The notes under the pieces: model-generated
What the model was told of the DNA's origin: nothing
Databases searched by the model: none
What the model saw: only the letters and a program-made list of their open reading frames with translations
In this document: positions 53,643 to 61,709 of the stretch, one piece after another
Position numbering within the stretch: the stretch's first letter is position 1
How the letters are laid out: every line of letters begins with the position of its first letter
Assembly (NCBI GenBank): GCA_910586905.1
Contig: CAJUIV010000007.1
Location: forward strand, 9,815 to 73,814
Direction of reading: 5' to 3'
DNA from: an uncultured Christensenellaceae bacterium
GTDB taxonomy: Bacteria > Bacillota > Clostridia > Christensenellales > CAG-314
Length of the DNA: 64,000 bases
Program-made: the position numbers and the translations under genes

Positions 53643-54365
53643 ATGAAAATCGTAGTCGTAAAAAATTATGATGAATTAAGTCTTACCGCGGCGGAAATGG
53701 TGGCTGAAATAGTCGCGGCGAAACCCGACGCAACTTTGGGGCTTGCAACTGGTTCTACGCCTATCGGCTGTTATAATCTTCTTGCCGAATTCTGCCGTCA
53801 AAAAAAGCTGTCTTTTGCAAAAACACGCGCCGTCAATCTCGACGAATACGTAGGGTTAAGCAAAGACCATAACCAAAGTTACGCGTATTTTATGCGTAAA
53901 AAATTGTTCGATAACGTTGATATCGACGTAAAAAACACGTTTATTCCCAACGGACAGGCCGACGATTTGTCCGACGAATGCGCGCGATATTCCGCGCTTT
54001 TGGGGACGGCTTCGCGCGACGTTCAAATACTCGGCTTGGGCAGTAACGGTCATATAGGTTTTAACGAGCCGAACACGCCTTTTGACAGTAAAACGCACGT
54101 GGTGAACCTTGCGAAAAGCACGATAAAAGATAATTCGCGTTTGTTTGACGACGAAACGCAGGTCCCTAAAAAAGCGATAACGATGGGTATATCGGAAATA
54201 ATGCAGGCGAAAAAAATTATCATACTTGCGAGCGGAAGCAACAAGGCCAGGGCGGTAAAAAATATGACGAGCGGTAAAGTGTCCGCCGATTGTCCTGCAA
54301 GCGTGCTTCAAAGACATCCCGATTGTACTGTTATAGTTGACGCCGACGCTGCGGCTCTGCTTTAA
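53643..54365 (+). CDS. nagB: Glucosamine-6-phosphate deaminase
   Basis: A 240-residue enzyme converting glucosamine 6-phosphate to fructose 6-phosphate and ammonia. Phosphate loop GLATGSTPIG, NLDEYVGL with the catalytic Asp, and LGLGSNGHIGFNEPN with the ring-opening His are present. The short form lacks the C-terminal allosteric extension of E. coli NagB, as usual in Firmicutes. AAGAAGGAAA precedes the ATG. No nagA or transporter is adjacent, so it may serve general amino-sugar recycling. Confidence 0.95.
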   Translation: MKIVVVKNYDELSLTAAEMVAEIVAAKPDATLGLATGSTPIGCYNLLAEFCRQKKLSFAKTRAVNLDEYVGLSKDHNQSYAYFMRKKLFDNVDIDVKNTFIPNGQADDLSDECARYSALLGTASRDVQILGLGSNGHIGFNEPNTPFDSKTHVVNLAKSTIKDNSRLFDDETQVPKKAITMGISEIMQAKKIIILASGSNKARAVKNMTSGKVSADCPASVLQRHPDCTVIVDADAAALL

Positions 54366-54391
54366 AGTTCGGTTTCGTAAAATTTATAATT

Positions 54392-54425
54392 CGACTTCCC
54401 GTAAATGCGGGGAGTTTTTATTTTT
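54392..54425 (+). terminator. Intrinsic terminator after nagB
   Basis: CTTCCCG and CGGGGAG (one wobble) enclose TAAATG, followed by TTTTTATTTTT. Confidence 0.75.
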
Positions 54426-54458
54426 ACCGTATAATTTATGCATAATTATACATTCTTA

Positions 54459-54493
54459 TTGTATAAATATGCAAATAATTTATATTTATACAA
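54459..54493. repeat. 12-bp perfect inverted repeat, AT-rich
   Basis: TTGTATAAATAT and ATATTTATACAA are separated by 11 bases within a strongly AT-rich block upstream of the topoisomerase operon. It lacks a T-run and so is not an obvious terminator. Confidence 0.75.
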
Positions 54494-54562
54494 TTTATTG
54501 TGAATAAGCCCATAATTCAGCCAATTTACAGTATTTTTAGTGAATAAATATAAAATATATAC

Positions 54563-54591
54563 TTGCAATAAAACGACAAATATGATATAAT
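54563..54591 (+). promoter_or_regulatory. Promoter of the topoisomerase genes
   Basis: TTGCAA (54563-54568), 17 bases, TATAAT (54586-54591), giving a leader of about 230 bases. The leader carries a weak five-pair stem with eight Ts near 54620-54645 that might attenuate. Confidence 0.65.
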
Positions 54592-54829
54592 ATATTCACA
54601 CGGAAACAGTATGATTTAGCCGTCTGAAACATCGGTTTTTTTTGTTGTTGCGGCGGTATAATTATGCGTTTTTAGTCGTTAAGCATACGTTTGAAAAAAT
54701 ATTTAAACGGAAATGCTTTTTATGAAATCGATTTACAAAGTAAACCGTATTTATTCGGCGCGGCGTATAAAAGCCGTCGTCTTGTGTTTACGGAAAGCAA
54801 ATGACAACAATTTCTCGGAGGAATAACAA

Positions 54830-56797
54830 GTGAGCCAGAAATCTTACGAAGCAAAAGACATACAGGTTCTCGAGGGTCTTGACGCGGTGCGTATGCGCCC
54901 GGGTATGTATATCGGCACTACGGGAACCAAGGGACTTCATCACCTTTTGTGGGAGATAGTAGACAACGCCGTAGACGAAGCCACCAACGGCTTTGCAAAT
55001 AAAATCGAAATAACTCTTCACCGCGACGAAAGCGTAACGGTAACGGATAACGGAAGAGGAATACCCGTCGATATTCATCCGCAACTGAAAATATCCGGCG
55101 TTGAAGTGGTATTTACTCAACTGCACGCCGGCGGCAAGTTTAACAACGAAAATTATACTTATTCGGGCGGACTTCACGGAGTAGGCGCCAGCGTAACCAA
55201 CGCTCTGTCCAGTTGGCTTACTGTAAACGTCTGCAAGGACGGCAGCGAATACGTACAGCATTTTCACAGTCCTCAAAACCCCGAAACGGGCAAAATTCAA
55301 AGCGGTGTGCCTTTGGACCGTTTGACTAAAATCGGCTCTACCGACAAACACGGTTCTACAATAACGTTTTTGGCGGATTCGCGAGTTTTTAAATCTGTTG
55401 CTATGGACCGCGAAGTGATACACAAACGCGTAAAGGAACTGGCGTTTTTAAACAAAGGGATAACTTTCGTTCTGACGGACGAGCGCGCCAGCGACGACGA
55501 CGGAAATACGTTTATCGAGTCATTTTGTTACGACGGCGGTTTGCGCGATTTCGTAGTGTATCTGAACGAAAACAAAGCTCCTCTTCATATATCGCCGATG
55601 TATTGGGCGGGTAAAAACGACACGCTGGAATTGGAATTCGCTTTTCAGTATACTTCCAATTATACGGAAAACTTTATTTCCTACGTAAACAACATACCTA
55701 CCGGCGAGGGCGGTATGCACGAAACGGGACTTAAAACCGCGATGACTAAGGTTATGAACGACTACGCCCGCTCAAAAGGTCTTTTAAAAGCCAAGGAAGA
55801 CAATCTTATCGGGGAGGACTTCCGCGAGGGAATAACGCTAGTAATGTCAGTAAAGATGGCTAACGTTCAGTTCGAAGGACAAACCAAAACCAAACTAGGC
55901 AACGTAGAGGCGCGTATCGCCTGCGAAGCGTTGGCGACGGAAGCATTTACACAGCTTTTACAGCAAGATTCCAATACCGCGGAAACGATAATAAAAAAAT
56001 CGATAGCTTCCGCAAAGGTAAGAGAAGCGGCGCGTAAGGCAAAGGAAGTAACACGTCAAAAGAACAGTATTTTCAATTCTACGCTTGTAGGTAAACTTGC
56101 CAGCTGTACCGGCCGCGACGCAAGCAAAAACGAACTGTTTATAGTCGAGGGCGATTCGGCCGGAGGTTCCGCCAAGCAAGCGCGTAACCGGCGTTTTCAG
56201 GCTATTTTGCCTCTGCGCGGAAAACCTTTAAACGCCGAACGTAAACGTATCGACCAGGTTTTGGCAAACGAGGAAATACGTTCGCTTATTTCCGCTTTGG
56301 ATACGGGTATAGGCGAGGAAGATTTTAATATAAACGACCTTAAATACGACAAAATTATCATTCTGTCGGATGCCGACCAGGACGGCGCTCATATTCGAGC
56401 TATTTTGCTGACGTTCTTTTTCCGTTATATGCGCGAGCTTATAACCGAAGGCCACGTATATATCGGGATGCCGCCGCTTTACAAAGTATCCAAAAAAGAT
56501 AAAGTCAAGTACGCTTACGACGATTTCGAATTGCAGGAACTAGTAAGCGAATTCGGCAGAGGATACGATTTGCAGCGATACAAAGGACTTGGCGAAATGA
56601 ACGCCGAACAGCTTTGGGAAACGACGATGAACCCTGAAACGCGTACCCTTATGCGCGTTACGATAGAAAACATTTCCGAAGCGGAACGTATGGTAACCAC
56701 GCTTATGGGCGACCAAATAGACGCGCGTAAAGCGTACATCACCGATAACGCCGATTTTAATAAAGATAAGGACGCCGTCTTCGACGAACTTGTGTAG
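54830..56797 (+). CDS. parE: Type IIA topoisomerase subunit B (ParE/GyrB)
   Basis: A 655-residue ATPase subunit starting with GTG behind CGGAGG. GHKL motifs EIVDNAVDEA and DNGRGIP, the ATP-lid GGLHGVGASVTNAL, transducer domain, Toprim EGDSAGGSAKQ and DADQDGAHIR, and the C-terminal RYKGLGEMNAEQLWETTMNP are all seen. It pairs with the A subunit 110 bases downstream. Gyrase and topoisomerase IV are close; I favour topoisomerase IV because the partner lacks a clear GyrA box, but a gyrase identity remains possible. Confidence 0.9.
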   Translation: MSQKSYEAKDIQVLEGLDAVRMRPGMYIGTTGTKGLHHLLWEIVDNAVDEATNGFANKIEITLHRDESVTVTDNGRGIPVDIHPQLKISGVEVVFTQLHAGGKFNNENYTYSGGLHGVGASVTNALSSWLTVNVCKDGSEYVQHFHSPQNPETGKIQSGVPLDRLTKIGSTDKHGSTITFLADSRVFKSVAMDREVIHKRVKELAFLNKGITFVLTDERASDDDGNTFIESFCYDGGLRDFVVYLNENKAPLHISPMYWAGKNDTLELEFAFQYTSNYTENFISYVNNIPTGEGGMHETGLKTAMTKVMNDYARSKGLLKAKEDNLIGEDFREGITLVMSVKMANVQFEGQTKTKLGNVEARIACEALATEAFTQLLQQDSNTAETIIKKSIASAKVREAARKAKEVTRQKNSIFNSTLVGKLASCTGRDASKNELFIVEGDSAGGSAKQARNRRFQAILPLRGKPLNAERKRIDQVLANEEIRSLISALDTGIGEEDFNINDLKYDKIIILSDADQDGAHIRAILLTFFFRYMRELITEGHVYIGMPPLYKVSKKDKVKYAYDDFELQELVSEFGRGYDLQRYKGLGEMNAEQLWETTMNPETRTLMRVTIENISEAERMVTTLMGDQIDARKAYITDNADFNKDKDAVFDELV

Positions 56798-56907
56798 AGC
56801 AGTCCGCGTATCAGGCTGATAACGGCTTTGTTTTTCGGACAAGAAACGATAAAACGCGTTCGGAACGCCAAGCCCGTACAAATTAAGCATTAAAAAGGAA
56901 TACACCA

Positions 56908-59391
56908 ATGAAACAACTTGATATTTTCGATTTGGAACACAACGATATAGAAAAAATGGAGGACGGCAGCAACCTGCTTACCAAACCTATGGAAGTGGTT
57001 ATGCACGAATCTATGATGCCGTACGCGGAACACGTTATCCTCGACCGCGCTCTTCCGCGCGTAGAGGACGGTTTAAAGCCTGTTCAGCGCCGAATTTTGT
57101 ATTCAATGTACGAGCAAAGCAACACTCCCGATAAACCGACGCGTAAATCCGCGCGTATAGTCGGGGACTGTATGGGGCGTTATCACCCTCACGGCGACAG
57201 CTCGATTTACGACGCTATGGTACGTATGGCGCAGCCTTTTTCTATGAACGTGCCGCTTATAGTCGGGCAGGGCAATTTCGGTAACATCGACGGAGACTCC
57301 GCAGCGGCAATGCGTTATACGGAGGCTAAGCTTTCTCCCGTTGCGATAGAGCTTTTGCGCGATATCGAGAAGGACACGGTGCGTTGGTCGCGCAATTTCG
57401 ACGATACCACGAAAGAGCCGGATATGCTTCCCGGGCGTTTTCCCAATTTGTTGGTTAACGGCGCAACCGGTATTGCGGTAGGTTTGGCTACCAATATTCC
57501 GCCTCACAATTTTGCAGAAGTTATAGACGGAACGATAGCTTATATCGAAAACAAGAATATAAGCTTAAACGCGATGATGAAAATCGTCAAGGGACCCGAT
57601 TTCCCTACAGGAGGACACGTTATACCCGGCGACGGACTTTTGCAGGCTTACGAAACGGGCAAGGGCAAAATACTTATCCGCGCTAAAATGCATATCGAAG
57701 TAGCCAACGGCGACAGACGTAATATCGTTATAACCGAAATACCGTATGGCGTAAACAAAGCCGATATGCTGGTAAAAATCGCCGCGCTTAAAGACGAGAA
57801 AAAGGAGATATTTCAAGGCATATCCGAAATTGTCGACGAAAGCGACAAGGAAGGTATGCGCGCGGTTATCAAACTGCGTAAAGACTGCGACGTAGATAAA
57901 ATTATCAAAAACCTGCTAAAATATTCTCAGCTCGAAATGTCTTACGGCATCAATATGGTCGCTATTGCCGACGGTAAACCGCAGCTTATGGGTCTTTTGG
58001 ACATCATTGCTTACTACGTAGCGTATCAGCGCGACGTTATTCTGCGCCGCAGCAAGTTCGAACTCGAACAGGCGAAGGAGCGCGAGCATATTTTAAAGGG
58101 TTTGGTTATCGCGGTACAGAATATCGACGAAGTTATAAGCATAATAAAAAACGCTTCGTCCACAACGGACGCCAAAACGAAACTTCGCGCGGCGTTCGAT
58201 TTAAGCGACAGGCAGGCTCAGGCGATACTCGATTTACGTCTTGCGCGTATAACCAAGCTCGAAGTAAACAAACTTGTTAACGAACTTAACGAACTCGAGC
58301 GTACGATAGCGCGTTTAAACGTTATTATAAACAACAAACGCGAGCAAATGGAACTTATCAAAACGGAACTTTCGGCTTTAAAACGTAACTACAAGTCTCC
58401 GCGTCGCAGCGAAATCTGCAAGAATATCGCAGACGCCGTTATACCCAGCGAAACGGACGAAAAACCCGTAGAAACAGTCGTAGTGGGAATTGCAGCCGAT
58501 TATACGTTAAAACGCATACCGTCCAAAAATTTCAATTTATCAAACAAAGACGCAATCGGCGCAAGCAGTTCGGAAATTTTAACTACGGCTATCGAAGCTA
58601 AAACGGACGGCAAGGTTATGTTCTTCAGCAATTTGGGCAACTGCTTCCGTATGACGGTAGGAGATATGCCCGAAACGCGTTACCGCGACAACGGCGTAAC
58701 GTTATCGCAGCTGTTCGGCGAGGCGCAAAAGGGCGAAATTCCCGTTTCCGCTTTCGTTCTCGGTAACGAAGAAGATATGAAGGGCGAATTGCTTATTTAT
58801 ACCCGTCAAGGTCTTATCAAGCGTTCGGAATGGAAAGAATATCAGCTTTTAAAACAAGTATTCCAAGGTTACAAGGGCAAGGACGGCGACGAAGTGTTTA
58901 AAGTAGAAGCAGTCAAACCCGATTCCGACGTATTCTACGTAACCAACCGAGGCGGCTGCACGCGGTTCGAAATGAACGAAATTCCCCTTCAAGGCAGAGT
59001 CGCGGGCGGAGTGCGCTGTATTAACCTCGCCGACGACGAATACGTAGTGTTTGCAGGTCAAGTCGAAAAAGACAAGGGCGATATGCTAATGATAACCAAC
59101 AAAGGATTTTTAAAACGTCTGCCCGTTACGGAAATAACCAAACACGCGCGCAACTGCAAAGGCGCAAAGGGTATCGAATTCGGCGTAAACGGCAGCTCGA
59201 TAGTGTACGCCAACTACGTAAATCAAGTCCATTACAAAGTCGCTATTTTTGATAAAGCCAACGTTTGCGTAGTCGATACTTCGGAAGTATCCGTCGAAAA
59301 CAAAAATAACAAAGGCAAACTACCCAAGGGAAAACGCGGCGGTATAGCGGTGGAAAAAATAATTCAATTCAAAACCGCTGCCGATAAGTAA
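56908..59391 (+). CDS. parC: Type IIA topoisomerase subunit A (ParC/GyrA)
   Basis: An 827-residue DNA-cleaving subunit. The winged-helix domain with catalytic Tyr 137 (AMRYTE), the HPHGD segment, the tower and coiled-coil (about 340-500) and a C-terminal beta-pinwheel (about 510-820) are seen. A canonical QRRGGKG GyrA box, required for negative supercoiling by gyrase, is absent; the nearest glycine-rich segment is RNCKGAKG near residue 755. This supports a ParC-type decatenase. AAAAAGGAAT precedes the ATG. It is co-directional with parE. Confidence 0.88.
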   Translation: MKQLDIFDLEHNDIEKMEDGSNLLTKPMEVVMHESMMPYAEHVILDRALPRVEDGLKPVQRRILYSMYEQSNTPDKPTRKSARIVGDCMGRYHPHGDSSIYDAMVRMAQPFSMNVPLIVGQGNFGNIDGDSAAAMRYTEAKLSPVAIELLRDIEKDTVRWSRNFDDTTKEPDMLPGRFPNLLVNGATGIAVGLATNIPPHNFAEVIDGTIAYIENKNISLNAMMKIVKGPDFPTGGHVIPGDGLLQAYETGKGKILIRAKMHIEVANGDRRNIVITEIPYGVNKADMLVKIAALKDEKKEIFQGISEIVDESDKEGMRAVIKLRKDCDVDKIIKNLLKYSQLEMSYGINMVAIADGKPQLMGLLDIIAYYVAYQRDVILRRSKFELEQAKEREHILKGLVIAVQNIDEVISIIKNASSTTDAKTKLRAAFDLSDRQAQAILDLRLARITKLEVNKLVNELNELERTIARLNVIINNKREQMELIKTELSALKRNYKSPRRSEICKNIADAVIPSETDEKPVETVVVGIAADYTLKRIPSKNFNLSNKDAIGASSSEILTTAIEAKTDGKVMFFSNLGNCFRMTVGDMPETRYRDNGVTLSQLFGEAQKGEIPVSAFVLGNEEDMKGELLIYTRQGLIKRSEWKEYQLLKQVFQGYKGKDGDEVFKVEAVKPDSDVFYVTNRGGCTRFEMNEIPLQGRVAGGVRCINLADDEYVVFAGQVEKDKGDMLMITNKGFLKRLPVTEITKHARNCKGAKGIEFGVNGSSIVYANYVNQVHYKVAIFDKANVCVVDTSEVSVENKNNKGKLPKGKRGGIAVEKIIQFKTAADK

Positions 59392-59650
59392 GGTCGCTCG
59401 CGTACTCTCGTAAAAACGGCTTCGCTTGTTGCGGATAGGGTCTACGACGGTTGGCTCAAGCGCTAACTATGCAGTATTGTTTTTTAAGCAGTATATTCGT
59501 TTTTTGAGTAAAGCGGTTAAGTCCGGTTTGAGCCGTTTACTTGCGGTATAGTTTCGGTTTCGATTATCAAATTTTAAAAAAAAGAATAACGCTAATTTGC
59601 GATTCGTTAGAACAAAAAGCGAAGAAAAGTCGATTTATAATTAAAAAATA
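59392..59650. other. Intergenic stretch without recognised genes
   Basis: Stops in all frames and no repeat, hairpin or promoter I can support. It separates the topoisomerase genes from the small-regulator cluster. Confidence 0.4.
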
Positions 59651-59687
59651 AGCCGTATTCGTTAAATAATCGAATGCGGCTTTTAAT
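59651..59687 (+). terminator. Intrinsic terminator
   Basis: AGCCGTATTCG and CGAATGCGGCT (one wobble) pair around TTAAATAAT and are followed by TTTAATATA. Probably ends the topoisomerase transcript. Confidence 0.75.
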
Positions 59688-59792
59688 ATACAACTTTAAA
59701 TAACTTAAAAATCAATGTAAAAATTTTTGTTAAAAGGACGAGAAAATAGCATAGAGCTTACTTTGAAATATTGTTATTTAAAGGTATATTTT

Positions 59793-60005
59793 TTAATCTG
59801 ATGTAAAAGGCAGAAAAAGAGAAAGGGGCAAATTTGTCGCTTGATATATTTTACAAATAGTAGGAATTGTTACTTTTTCTCTTTTCATAATTTTATGATA
59901 TGTCGTCAGAGATATTTTGCATTGTTCGCAAAATTTTTTTATGCTTAAATTATTATGCGTCATATATTTACTTATCAGATCTGCGTCGATTCTTTCTTTT
60001 CTCAT
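59793..60005 (-). CDS. Xre-family small regulator (leftward)
   Basis: A 70-residue helix-turn-helix protein: SIKKFCEQCKISLTTYHKIM is the recognition unit, followed by TIPTICKIYQATNLPLSLFL, the usual last two helices of a Cro/C1-type domain. There is no sensor domain. AGGAGG precedes the ATG. Its promoter is TTGACT-N17-TATAAT on the minus strand, and the 17-base spacer is filled by a 16-bp dyad that recurs before the two rightward Xre genes, so mutual or self repression is likely. Confidence 0.85.
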   Translation of the reverse strand: MRKERIDADLISKYMTHNNLSIKKFCEQCKISLTTYHKIMKREKVTIPTICKIYQATNLPLSLFLPFTSD

Positions 60006-60031
60006 GTTAGTATCCTCCTGTGTACTACCAT

Positions 60032-60060
60032 ATTATATGTTAACCATAGTTAACAGTCAA
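60032..60060 (-). promoter_or_regulatory. Promoter with operator in its spacer
   Basis: On the minus strand TTGACT (60060-60055), 17 bases, TATAAT (60037-60032). The dyad GTTAACCATAGTTAAC (60039-60054) fills the spacer. Confidence 0.75.
60039..60054. promoter_or_regulatory. Xre operator copy 1
   Basis: GTTAACCATAGTTAAC: two GTTAAC half-sites around CATA. Shared pattern G-W-TAAC-N-W-TAGTTAA-Y with copies at 60070 and 60555. Confidence 0.65.
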
Positions 60061-60069
60061 GACTTTTTT

Positions 60070-60085
60070 GATAACTTTAGTTAAT
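60070..60085. promoter_or_regulatory. Xre operator copy 2
   Basis: GATAACTTTAGTTAAT begins 24 bases before ATG 60094 and overlaps a TAATAT -10-like box (60082-60087). No ribosome binding site precedes that ATG. Confidence 0.65.
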
Positions 60086-60093
60086 ATTTTGAT

Positions 60094-60299
60094 ATGGAGA
60101 ATAAGTTTTCAACAATTCTTAAAGATTTGCGGGAGGAAAAAGGGCTTAGTCAACGCGATTTGGCTAAGAAATTGAAAGTCAGTAACGTTTCCGTAAGTAA
60201 TTGGGAAAAAGATTTAAAAAATCGCAATACGAAAATATCAAAGTAATAGCGGAGTACTTCGGCGTTTCGTGCGATTATTTAATGGGAAACGAAAACTGA
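60094..60299 (+). pseudogene. Xre-family regulator split by a -1 frameshift (decayed or programmed)
   Basis: The first frame encodes a good Cro/C1-type domain (LREEKGLSQRDLAKKLKVSN, then VSVSNWEKDLK) and stops at 60246 after 50 residues. The missing last helix (NIKVIAEYFGVSCDYLMGNEN) is encoded in the -1 frame ending at 60299. The frames join exactly at A AAA AAT (60216-60222), a canonical -1 slippery heptamer; slipping there yields a 68-residue protein closely resembling the intact Xre protein at 60580-60786. A lost A in a homopolymer (decay or sequencing error) is the alternative. No ribosome binding site is seen, so the mRNA may be leaderless. Confidence 0.7.
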
Positions 60300-60523
60300 C
60301 GAATTTGTAACTTATGTTCGTTTTTCGAAATTTCGGAAAAAATCGAAAAGAAGCCGATTCGTTTAATGTGCGTTATCAATATCTTGTAATAGTTTAGTAT
60401 TTTATATTTTAGTTTAATACTTATAGTATTATTTAATCTAGCAAACGTTTTTGCGTCAAATTATTTATATTTCACCGGAATCATAAGACTTGAATAATAA
60501 ATATGTCATTTGCCAAGTATTCT

Positions 60524-60539
60524 GCTTACTATAGTTATC
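60524..60539. promoter_or_regulatory. Degenerate Xre operator copy
   Basis: The minus strand reads GATAACTATAGTAAGC, matching 12 of 16 positions of the 60555 copy. The 60300-60523 stretch before it holds nothing else I can support. Confidence 0.4.
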
Positions 60540-60554
60540 AAGCGGGATTTATTT

Positions 60555-60570
60555 GATAACAATAGTTAAT
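60555..60570. promoter_or_regulatory. Xre operator copy 3
   Basis: GATAACAATAGTTAAT starts 25 bases before ATG 60580 and overlaps a TAATAT box (60567-60572), the same geometry as copy 2. Confidence 0.65.
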
Positions 60571-60579
60571 ATATACGGT

Positions 60580-60786
60580 ATGAAGAGCAAATTTTCAGAA
60601 AGACTAAAAGATTTACGCGTTGAAAAACGATTATCTCAGCGTGCTTTGGCGTTGGAAATTCAGGTTAGCGCGGCAATTATAAGCCAATGGGAAAACGGTT
60701 TGAAACAACCTACAGCCGATAATATCTTGGCATTGTCCGACTTCTTCGACGTTTCCTGCGATTATCTTTTAGGCAGAGAAGATTAA
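60580..60786 (+). CDS. Xre-family small regulator (rightward)
   Basis: A 68-residue Cro/C1-type protein: LRVEKRLSQRALALEIQVSA then ISQWENGLKQPTADNILALS and a final FFDVSCDYLLGRED. The ending SCDYLLGRED is typical of Firmicutes phage-like repressors. I start at ATG 60580 instead of an in-frame TTG at 60553 because the TTG reading would run through the operator. The gene has no ribosome binding site. A paralogue of the split gene at 60094. Confidence 0.9.
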   Translation: MKSKFSERLKDLRVEKRLSQRALALEIQVSAAIISQWENGLKQPTADNILALSDFFDVSCDYLLGRED

Positions 60787-60801
60787 ACTTACGGTACATT
60801 T

Positions 60802-60832
60802 AAACGTTATCTATTAGGATGGCGTTTTTTTA
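60802..60832 (+). terminator. Intrinsic terminator of the rightward Xre gene
   Basis: AAACGTTAT and ATGGCGTTT pair (two G-T) around CTATTAGG and are followed by seven Ts. Confidence 0.75.
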
Positions 60833-60976
60833 TTAAAAAAACACTCGGATATATTCCGAGTGTTTTGCAGAGCCTCACAACCAAATTGCTAAATGCAACC
60901 GCTTTCAATCTCATAGGTTACTCTGCTCGGTTAGGCAAGTCCTGCTTCCTAACCTAGGCTTTTATCGCCGCCGAGA
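60833..60976 (-). ncRNA. Structured small RNA of unknown family
   Basis: On the minus strand a strong promoter is followed by about 144 bases without a plausible frame, ending in a near-ideal terminator (ACACTCGGA / TCCGAGTGT then seven Ts). Inside, GGTTAGGAAG pairs with CTTGCCTAACC (one bulge); GCAGAG with CTCTGC and AACC with GGTT form an outer helix enclosing the small hairpin TTGC-ATTTA-GCAA. I compared it with SRP, 6S, tmRNA, RNase P, T-box and tRNA consensus features from memory; none fits, and the conserved SRP54-binding loop is absent. The start is taken seven bases after the -10. Confidence 0.7.
60841..60863 (-). terminator. Intrinsic terminator of the small RNA
   Basis: The nine-pair stem ACACTCGGA / TCCGAGTGT with a five-base loop is followed on the minus strand by TTTTTTTAATA. 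Confidence 0.85.
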
Positions 60977-60982
60977 TACTGT

Positions 60983-61011
60983 ATTTTAGTTTAAAAAGGG
61001 CAAATTGTCAA
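60983..61011 (-). promoter_or_regulatory. Promoter of the small RNA
   Basis: Minus strand TTGACA (61011-61006), 17 bases, TAAAAT (60988-60983), directly after the trmB stop. Confidence 0.75.
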
Positions 61012-61034
61012 TCAAGAGTTTATTGTTGAGGCGC

Positions 61035-61706
61035 TTATTTCAATTTGGCTTTCAGGGCGAAAATGCTTTTCCCCGATTCTCTGAATTTAGCCTCGTATTC
61101 CGTAACTACGTTGTCTTTCTCGTTTTCGGGTAAATTGCGCGTTACGTCGAAAGTAACGTAACCGTTTGCTTGATAGCTTTCGATAGAGTAGTCGAAAAAA
61201 TCTTCGTCATCGGTTTTTTGATAAATTATTCCGTCCCTAGTTAGCAATTCTTTGTAGAGCTGCAGATAGTTTTTGCTTGTAAGCCGTCTGTTGGCGTACG
61301 TTTTTTTGGGAAAGGGACATGAAAAATTGAGCGCTATTTCCTTTACGCAATGCTTGGGCAGGTAGTCGAGCAGGTTTTCCGCTCTGCAATTCAAAAATTT
61401 TAGGTTGGGTAAACCGAGCGGCGCGGCGTTTTCGCAGGCAACGACTATAACGTTGCTTAATTTTTCTACCGCGACGTAATTTTTTTCGGGGTTTCGTTTT
61501 GCAGATTCTATCGCCCATCCGCCTTTTCCGCAGCCGAGTTCCAAACATACGGGAAGTTCTTTTGCAAACGCGTTTTTTAAATCTATAATGTTTTTCCGGC
61601 GTTCTTCTGCGGTAAGTTTGTAATATCCGTTTCCTTCGCGCGCGAGTAAAACGCCGCCGCAGTTTTCTATTCGTTCGTCCAGGTGTTTTTTCAGCCGCAT
61701 GCGCAT
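61035..61706 (-). CDS. trmB: tRNA (guanine-N7)-methyltransferase
   Basis: A 223-residue SAM-dependent enzyme making m7G46 in tRNA. LELGCGKGGWAIESA is the SAM-binding motif I; the TrmB-specific NFSCPFPKKTYANRRL corresponds to the usual NFSDPWPKKRHAKRR, with Cys replacing the Asp, and TDDEDFFDYSIES matches the conserved TD-x-E-F region. Its start lies three bases after the nadE stop, with AAAGGACGGTG inside nadE, so the two are co-transcribed. The Asp-to-Cys change in the catalytic SDPWPK motif deserves attention. Confidence 0.92.
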   Translation of the reverse strand: MRMRLKKHLDERIENCGGVLLAREGNGYYKLTAEERRKNIIDLKNAFAKELPVCLELGCGKGGWAIESAKRNPEKNYVAVEKLSNVIVVACENAAPLGLPNLKFLNCRAENLLDYLPKHCVKEIALNFSCPFPKKTYANRRLTSKNYLQLYKELLTRDGIIYQKTDDEDFFDYSIESYQANGYVTFDVTRNLPENEKDNVVTEYEAKFRESGKSIFALKAKLK

Positions 61707-61709
61707 AAG

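Noticed and set aside
54366..54829. Replication origin next to a gyrB-like gene
   Set aside because: No DnaA boxes, dnaA, dnaN or recF nearby; the genes fit topoisomerase IV better.
59793..60786. Prophage call for the Xre cluster
   Set aside because: No integrase, structural, lysis or replication genes and no attachment repeats; flanked by parC and trmB.
60833..60976. SRP RNA identity for the small RNA
   Set aside because: GGAAGCAG occurs, but the opposing AGGTCC arm and GNRA tetraloop of the SRP54-binding domain are absent.
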